Source: CAYNFH01 sp964396385
GTDB lineage: Bacteria > Armatimonadota > Chthonomonadetes > Chthonomonadales > CAJBBX01
Direction of reading: 5' to 3'
Assembly: GCA_964396385.1 (NCBI GenBank)
Contig: CAYNFH010000226.1
Location: 1 to 10,031, forward strand
Length of the DNA: 10,031 nucleotides
This document shows positions 7,323-10,031 of the stretch, piece by piece. Both the position numbers and the translations under genes were made by a program. The notes under the pieces are model-generated. The model was not told the origin of the DNA, did no database searches, and saw only the letters and a list, made by a program, of their open reading frames with translations. Each line of letters opens with the position of its first letter. Within the stretch, counting starts at the first letter, position 1.

Positions 7323-7391
7323 GGTGTTCAGGTGTTCAGGTGTTCAGGTGTTCAGGGCCTGAGAACCTGAATACCTGAACACCTGAACACC
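7323..7391. repeat. Perfect 32-bp hairpin of octamers GGTGTTCA x4 / TGAACACC-type x4
   Basis: Four exact head-to-tail GGTGTTCA units (7323-7354) face TGAGAACC, TGAATACC, TGAACACC, TGAACACC (7360-7391) across the 5-nt loop GGGCC. The two exact and two near-exact inverted units pair along 32 positions with only isolated mismatches or G-T pairs. It fills the MoxR-rhomboid gap, ending 8 bases before the rhomboid start, and has no T-run. It could affect transcript stability or translation of the rhomboid gene, or be a neutral mobile repeat. Confidence 0.92.
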
Positions 7392-7399
7392 CTCTGCCC

Positions 7400-8608
7400 A
7401 TGCTGCTTCCCTACGCCAGTGACCGGCCGCCGCGAAGCCGGCCGATTGTCGTGGTCTCCCTCGTGCTGGCGAACTTCCTGCTGTTCGGCATCATGGCGGT
7501 CGGGCTGGCACGCCGGTCGGACCTGCCGGTGGTCTGGTTCGCGAGCCTCAGCCTCGTGCCGGCCTCCATCCGCTGGTATGCTCCGCTCACGTACTCCTTT
7601 CTCCACGAGGACGTCTTCCATCTCTCCTCCAACATGCTGTTCCTGTGGGTATTCGGGAGCAGCGTGGAGGATGCGCTGCGGTGGAAGCGCTTCCTGGGCG
7701 TGTATGCCATCTCGGCCATCGTCACTGGGCTGCTCCAGGCGCTCATGGCGCGGGTCATCGGCGGCGGGGCGCAGCTTATCCCCATCGTCGGGGCATCCGG
7801 AGCCATTTCCGCTCTCGTCGGCATCTTCGCGGTGCGATTCTACCGCTCGCGGATCGGCTTTGTGGGCCTGCCCTTTCGGGTGCCGGCGGTACTGCTCATC
7901 GCGGGGGCGACGCTCGGGGAGATGGGTGTCTCGCTGTACCAGCTTACGCACCGCAGCAGCGCAATTGGCGGACAGGCGGCGGCCCACTGGGCCCACGTGG
8001 GTGGCTTTATTCTGGGCGTCTGCTGGGCACAGGTTTCCCGCCAGATGCAGGCGGGACGGCGTGAGTACCTGGAGCACGACGCGGCCGAGGAGATGGAGCA
8101 CGGCTCACCCCTCGCCGCCGCCCGGCGGTGGGAGGAGGTCCTCCGAGCCGAGCCCAACAATCTGCACGCCGCCGCGGAACTGGCACATGCATGGGCGCTG
8201 GCGGGCGACCGGGAACAGAGCGAGCCGCGCTACCGCACAGCCATCGCGGGCATGCTACGTTCCGGCAACAAGGCAGGCGCGGGTGCCCGCTACGTGGAGA
8301 TGCGCGAGTTCTTCCCCGACGCGGCGCTCGATACCTTGTCCCTATTTGCCGTGGCCCGCGCGCTCGAGGAATCCGGGCGCACGGAGGACGCTCTTGCCTG
8401 CCTCGAAGAGCTGGTCCGGCGCGACCCGGGCGCGAGAGAGGCGGAGATAGGCCGTCTGCGTGCGGGGACCCTCTTGCTGCGCTCGCTGGGACGGCCACAG
8501 GAGGCCGCCGAGCGTCTGCGTGGATTCCTGGAGCTGTACCCGGAGTCGAGCTGGCGCCCGTACGCGGAAGAGCTGCTGCGGGAAGCGGATAGGAGAGGTG
8601 AGAGGTGA
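7400..8608 (+). CDS. Rhomboid-family intramembrane serine protease with TPR-like C-terminal tail
   Basis: The 402-residue protein combines an N-terminal rhomboid domain of about 210 residues with a soluble helical tail. Helix 2 carries HLSSNMLFLWVFG, with the H74xxxN78 oxyanion pattern. The catalytic serine is S133 in GASG, and the histidine is H199 in AHVGGFILG, so the catalytic dyad is intact and the enzyme should cut membrane proteins within or near the bilayer. Residues about 232-395 contain repeated helical pairs (AARRWEEVLRAEPNNLHAAAELAHAWALAG and similar) typical of tetratricopeptide repeats for protein binding. The ATG at 7400 follows the hairpin closely without an obvious ribosome site. 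The TGA stop (8606-8608) is inside an AGAGGTG repeat. It may belong to the MoxR operon or be read separately. Family assignment is firm; the substrate is unknown. Confidence 0.95.
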   Translation: MLLPYASDRPPRSRPIVVVSLVLANFLLFGIMAVGLARRSDLPVVWFASLSLVPASIRWYAPLTYSFLHEDVFHLSSNMLFLWVFGSSVEDALRWKRFLGVYAISAIVTGLLQALMARVIGGGAQLIPIVGASGAISALVGIFAVRFYRSRIGFVGLPFRVPAVLLIAGATLGEMGVSLYQLTHRSSAIGGQAAAHWAHVGGFILGVCWAQVSRQMQAGRREYLEHDAAEEMEHGSPLAAARRWEEVLRAEPNNLHAAAELAHAWALAGDREQSEPRYRTAIAGMLRSGNKAGAGARYVEMREFFPDAALDTLSLFAVARALEESGRTEDALACLEELVRRDPGAREAEIGRLRAGTLLLRSLGRPQEAAERLRGFLELYPESSWRPYAEELLREADRRGER

Positions 8609-8619
8609 GAGGTGAGAGG
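8594..8619. repeat. AGAGGTG heptamer tandem repeat overlapping the rhomboid stop codon
   Basis: Three exact AGAGGTG units (8594-8614) and a partial fourth run across the end of the rhomboid gene. They encode the terminal RGER and supply the TGA. Because the unit is seven bases, gain or loss of a copy would change the frame at the C-terminus. Confidence 0.85.
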
Positions 8620-8628
8620 CCGGACTCC

Positions 8629-8652
8629 TGAACACCTGAACGCCTGAATGCC
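8629..8652. repeat. Third locus of the TGAACACC octamer repeat
   Basis: TGAACACC, TGAACGCC and TGAATGCC follow each other at 8629-8652, 20 bases after the rhomboid stop. The preceding CCGGAC(TC) matches the CCGGAC preceding the octamers at 1583-1588. Unlike the other two loci there is no facing GGTGTTCA arm, so no hairpin forms here. Confidence 0.75.
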
Positions 8653-8669
8653 GCCGTGTGAGTAATGAA

Positions 8670-8790
8670 TCGTGGCAGTGATCTGGCCAGCGCAGAAGAC
8701 GTAGGGGCGGCCCTGTGTGGCCGCCCGCAAGGTCCCGGACGGGCGGCCACACAGGGCCGCCCCTACATCTGTTCTCCGAGGTTGCCACGA
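8670..8790. repeat. Inverted pair of REP-like elements with GTAG heads (BIME-like)
   Basis: The left unit is GTAG (8701-8704) followed by a hairpin GGGCGGCC-CTGTGT-GGCCGCCC (8705-8726). The right unit is its exact inverse (8741-8766, ending CTAC). The 26-base arms are perfect inverted copies around a 14-base spacer, and a further TCGTGGCA (8670-8677) / TGCCACGA (8783-8790) pair flanks them almost symmetrically. A GTAG head before a short hairpin is the hallmark of REP sequences mobilised by RAYT (TnpA-REP) transposases, and inverted pairs are called BIMEs. No transposase is nearby. Assignment rests on structure only. Confidence 0.8.
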
Positions 8791-8822
8791 ATTGCGACAC
8801 ACACCCGAATGCCGGAACCAGG

Positions 8823-8851
8823 TTGACAGGGTATGGTGGTATAGGGATACT
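8823..8851 (+). promoter_or_regulatory. Sigma-70-type promoter for the small membrane protein and zinc-ribbon genes
   Basis: A perfect -35 box TTGACA (8823-8828) is separated by exactly 17 bases from GATACT (8846-8851), a 4-of-6 match to TATAAT. Transcription would begin near 8858, about 50 bases before the ATG at 8910. It is the clearest promoter in the window and lies just downstream of the repeat cluster. Confidence 0.7.
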
Positions 8852-8879
8852 ATAGGCGCCCTGCGGAGGGCACCATACC
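8830..8879. repeat. Palindromic element enclosing the promoter, possible three-way junction
   Basis: GGTATGGTG (8830-8838) is the inverse of CACCATACC (8871-8879). Between them are two smaller inverted repeats: TATAG (8840-8844) with CTATA (8850-8854), and GCCCT (8858-8862) with AGGGC (8867-8871). Together they could fold as a stem carrying two hairpins. The -10 box lies inside it, so it could be an operator, a DNA structure or another mobile repeat. Confidence 0.6.
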
Positions 8880-8909
8880 ACGGGCACAAAGCAGGGAGCG
8901 TCCAGTCTG

Positions 8910-9179
8910 ATGCGGTTCTTAAATGGGTTCGTGCTGATCGGGATTATCCTGTTGTTCATCAGCGTAGCCGGATTGGTGAAGGGCAATACGCTGCTGACAG
9001 AGCCGGGCCAGGCCCCCAATCCGTACGCGTGGCTGGAGTACCTCGCTGCAGCGGTACTGATGCTGATCAACGGCGCTGTATCGATATGGACTTATCGGCA
9101 GAACGCCCACAAGCCGGATGACACCGGCGACAAGGAATCGCCGGCCGCGAACGGTACTGTTGCCGACAAGCAGGCATAA
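8910..9179 (+). CDS. Small two-helix membrane protein, unknown function
   Basis: The 89-residue protein has one helix at the N-terminus (FVLIGIILLFISVAGLV, about 7-23) and a second at about 42-61 (LEYLAAAVLMLINGAVSIWT), with a short extracytoplasmic-type loop containing EPGQAPNPYAW between them. The last 27 residues are charged and polar and look disordered. GGGAG at 8894-8898 lies 11 bases before the ATG. It has its own promoter at 8823 and is followed after 18 bases by the zinc-ribbon gene, so the two form a short operon separate from the ABC-MoxR cluster. I do not recognise the family. Codon use matches the neighbours and the hydrophobic pattern is convincing, so the coding call is good despite the small size. 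Confidence 0.82.
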   Translation: MRFLNGFVLIGIILLFISVAGLVKGNTLLTEPGQAPNPYAWLEYLAAAVLMLINGAVSIWTYRQNAHKPDDTGDKESPAANGTVADKQA

Positions 9180-9197
9180 GGAGAGACATACAGTTCA

Positions 9198-9467
9198 ATG
9201 GCCCTTGAAGACCTGACCCTACACGAGGCGTCTTGCTGCGAGTGCGGCAAGCCGATCTCTTCGATACCTGCGTGGCTGGCCGATGCGAAGGTGAAGTTCC
9301 AGTGCGAGGAGTGCCGCCAGAAGCATCCGCGTATCCCGGGCATGGCGGATCTGGATCCGCGCAGAGGCGCGACGGCTGTGGATGAGCTCGGGGAGCTGGA
9401 TGAAGTCCACGAGGAGGTGGAAGAGGAGGTCGAGGAAGAGGCAGGGGAAGAGGCGGAGGACTACTAA
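9198..9467 (+). CDS. Small C4 zinc-ribbon protein with acidic tail
   Basis: The 89-residue protein carries two CxxC knuckles: C13-x2-C16 in CCECGKP and C36-x2-C39 in FQCEECRQKHP, spaced 19 residues apart, as in a compact zinc ribbon. From residue 64 the chain is strongly acidic (repeats of Glu with Val, ending EEAEDY), suggesting a disordered, charged tail. The purine-rich AAGGAGAG that overlaps the upstream stop (9177-9179) lies about 13 bases before the ATG. It is the second gene of the two-gene unit with the small membrane protein. The TAA stop (9465-9467) overlaps the TAG stop of the convergent minus-strand gene by two bases. Zinc binding is inferred from the four cysteines; nucleic-acid or protein binding cannot be decided. 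Confidence 0.85.
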   Translation: MALEDLTLHEASCCECGKPISSIPAWLADAKVKFQCEECRQKHPRIPGMADLDPRRGATAVDELGELDEVHEEVEEEVEEEAGEEAEDY

Positions 9468-9673
9468 CGGGTCTTTCTATTTCGTTCCTCTTCGGCGTAG
9501 AGCTCCGCTAGGGCGGCGTAGGGGTTCAGGGGAGGCGCATTGCCGGACTCCTGCTCCTCCCGGAACTCTTCCACGCGGCGGTCCAGCCGCCGTTTGCTGC
9601 GCATAACGGTGGCCACCAGGTAATAGCTGGTCAGAAGCCCGGCGGCAATCAGCGGAATCCGGATCAGCATCAT
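9464..9673 (-). CDS. Small single-helix membrane protein, coupled to the HD-domain gene
   Basis: The 69-residue protein begins MMLIRIPLIAAGLLTSYYLVATVM, one membrane helix at about 3-24. A basic stretch (RSKRRLDRRVEEF) and an acidic and polar tail with NPYAALAELYAEEE follow, probably cytoplasmic by the positive-inside rule. The start ATG (9673-9671) overlaps the TGA stop of the upstream HD-domain gene (ATGA, immediately followed by a second ATG), which points to translational coupling. A longer open frame extends back to 9874, but that part lies antisense to nothing useful and inside the HD gene in another frame, so I reject it. Its stop overlaps the convergent zinc-ribbon gene. I do not recognise the family; function is unknown. 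Confidence 0.78.
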   Translation of the reverse strand: MMLIRIPLIAAGLLTSYYLVATVMRSKRRLDRRVEEFREEQESGNAPPLNPYAALAELYAEEERNRKTR

Positions 9674-10031
9674 AACCCCAGCTCGTCCGCCGCCGCGGTC
9701 ATGGCGTCGATGCAGTTGCGGATGTGATCGTCCAGCGGTACGCCCAACTCCTCGGTTCCCTGCGTTATATCCTCTCGCGAGACGCTGCGCGCGAATGCCT
9801 TGTCCTTTAGCTTCTTCTTCACGCTGGAGACCTCCACCTCGGCCACCTTCCGCGACGGGCGCACGTAGGCGCACGCGGTGATAAAGCCACAGAGCTCATC
9901 GACGGCGAAGAGCGTGCGAGAGAGAGGTGTGTCACGCGGGATGTTCAGATACTGGGCGTGGCCGCCGATAGCGCGCACCATCTCCTCCGGCCAACCCTGC
10001 TCGCGCAGGATGCCCATACCCTTGGTCGGGT
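9670..10031 (-). CDS. HD-domain metal-dependent phosphohydrolase family protein, N-terminal part missing
   Basis: The minus-strand frame is open through the right edge: residues P-T-K-G precede the ATG at 10017, so the gene continues beyond the window. The visible 115+ residues match, from memory, the C-terminal half of small (about 180-190 residue) HD hydrolases, with PTKGMGILREQGWP, IGGHAQYL, AVDELCGFITACAYVRPS, VEVSSVKKKLKDKAFARSV and a closing ADELGL. The aspartate in AVDEL is likely a metal ligand; the HD dyad itself would lie in the missing part. Members hydrolyse phosphate esters, often of nucleotides, but the substrate of this subgroup is not known to me. It is followed by, and overlaps with, the small membrane protein gene. 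Family confidence is high, the precise role low. Confidence 0.9.
   Translation of the reverse strand, partial: PTKGMGILREQGWPEEMVRAIGGHAQYLNIPRDTPLSRTLFAVDELCGFITACAYVRPSRKVAEVEVSSVKKKLKDKAFARSVSREDITQGTEELGVPLDDHIRNCIDAMTAAADELGL

Noticed and set aside
7323..7391. CRISPR array
   Set aside because: The octamers are contiguous with no spacers and form an inverted pair; there are no cas genes.
8717..9121. A 134-residue plus-strand open frame through the repeat region
   Set aside because: It crosses the REP pair and the promoter and overlaps the convincing two-helix membrane protein in another frame.
9674..9874. Longer N-terminus for the small minus-strand membrane protein
   Set aside because: The extension is out of frame inside the HD-domain gene and is Arg/Gly-rich shadow sequence; the ATGA overlap fixes the start at 9673.

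Overview
The window is GC-rich bacterial DNA with no ribosomal or transfer RNA, phage or transposase genes. High GC at third codon positions, ABC-2 permeases of the 'NPV..KE' type, a MoxR/coiled-coil operon and short word-like repeats at gene junctions suggest a deep-branching environmental bacterium. Armatimonadota is my best guess, with Planctomycetota- or Chloroflexota-like lineages possible, but no marker gene settles it. A 10-N block at 1022-1031 shows it comes from a draft or metagenome assembly.

Bases 1-7318 hold a tight plus-strand operon: the C-terminal part of a probable membrane or envelope protein (1-774), an ABC-2 permease interrupted by the assembly gap (783-1560), an ABC ATPase (1632-2657), a second larger ABC-2 permease (2654-4522), a three-helix membrane protein with a long coiled coil (4519-5778, continuing in frame to 6267), and a MoxR-type AAA+ ATPase (6296-7318). 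Two junctions are start/stop overlaps. A rhomboid-family intramembrane protease with a TPR-like tail follows (7400-8608), after a 32-bp perfect hairpin. A plausible reading is an envelope transport and maturation system: two permeases sharing one ATPase, plus a MoxR chaperone ATPase acting on the coiled-coil membrane partner. The DUF58 gene that usually accompanies MoxR is absent here.

The most interesting observation is an in-frame TGA at 5776-5778 in the coiled-coil gene. The same frame stays open and coding-like for another 162 codons. The TGA would create a U-x-x-C motif. A perfect 8-bp stem with a 5-nt loop (5793-5813) begins 14 nt after it, which fits the geometry of a bacterial SECIS element. 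No usable independent start exists for the downstream part. This is a candidate selenoprotein of a type I do not know to be described. A nonsense mutation or sequence error remains possible.

Bases 8609-8909 carry no gene but are densely structured: two short-word repeats, an inverted pair of REP-like hairpins with GTAG heads, and a promoter (TTGACA, 17 bp, GATACT) embedded in a folded palindrome. That promoter probably drives two small genes, a two-helix membrane protein (8910-9179) and a C4 zinc-ribbon protein with an acidic tail (9198-9467). The right end is a minus-strand pair: an HD-domain hydrolase running off the window (9670-10031) coupled to a small single-helix membrane protein (9464-9673), whose stop codon overlaps that of the zinc-ribbon gene.
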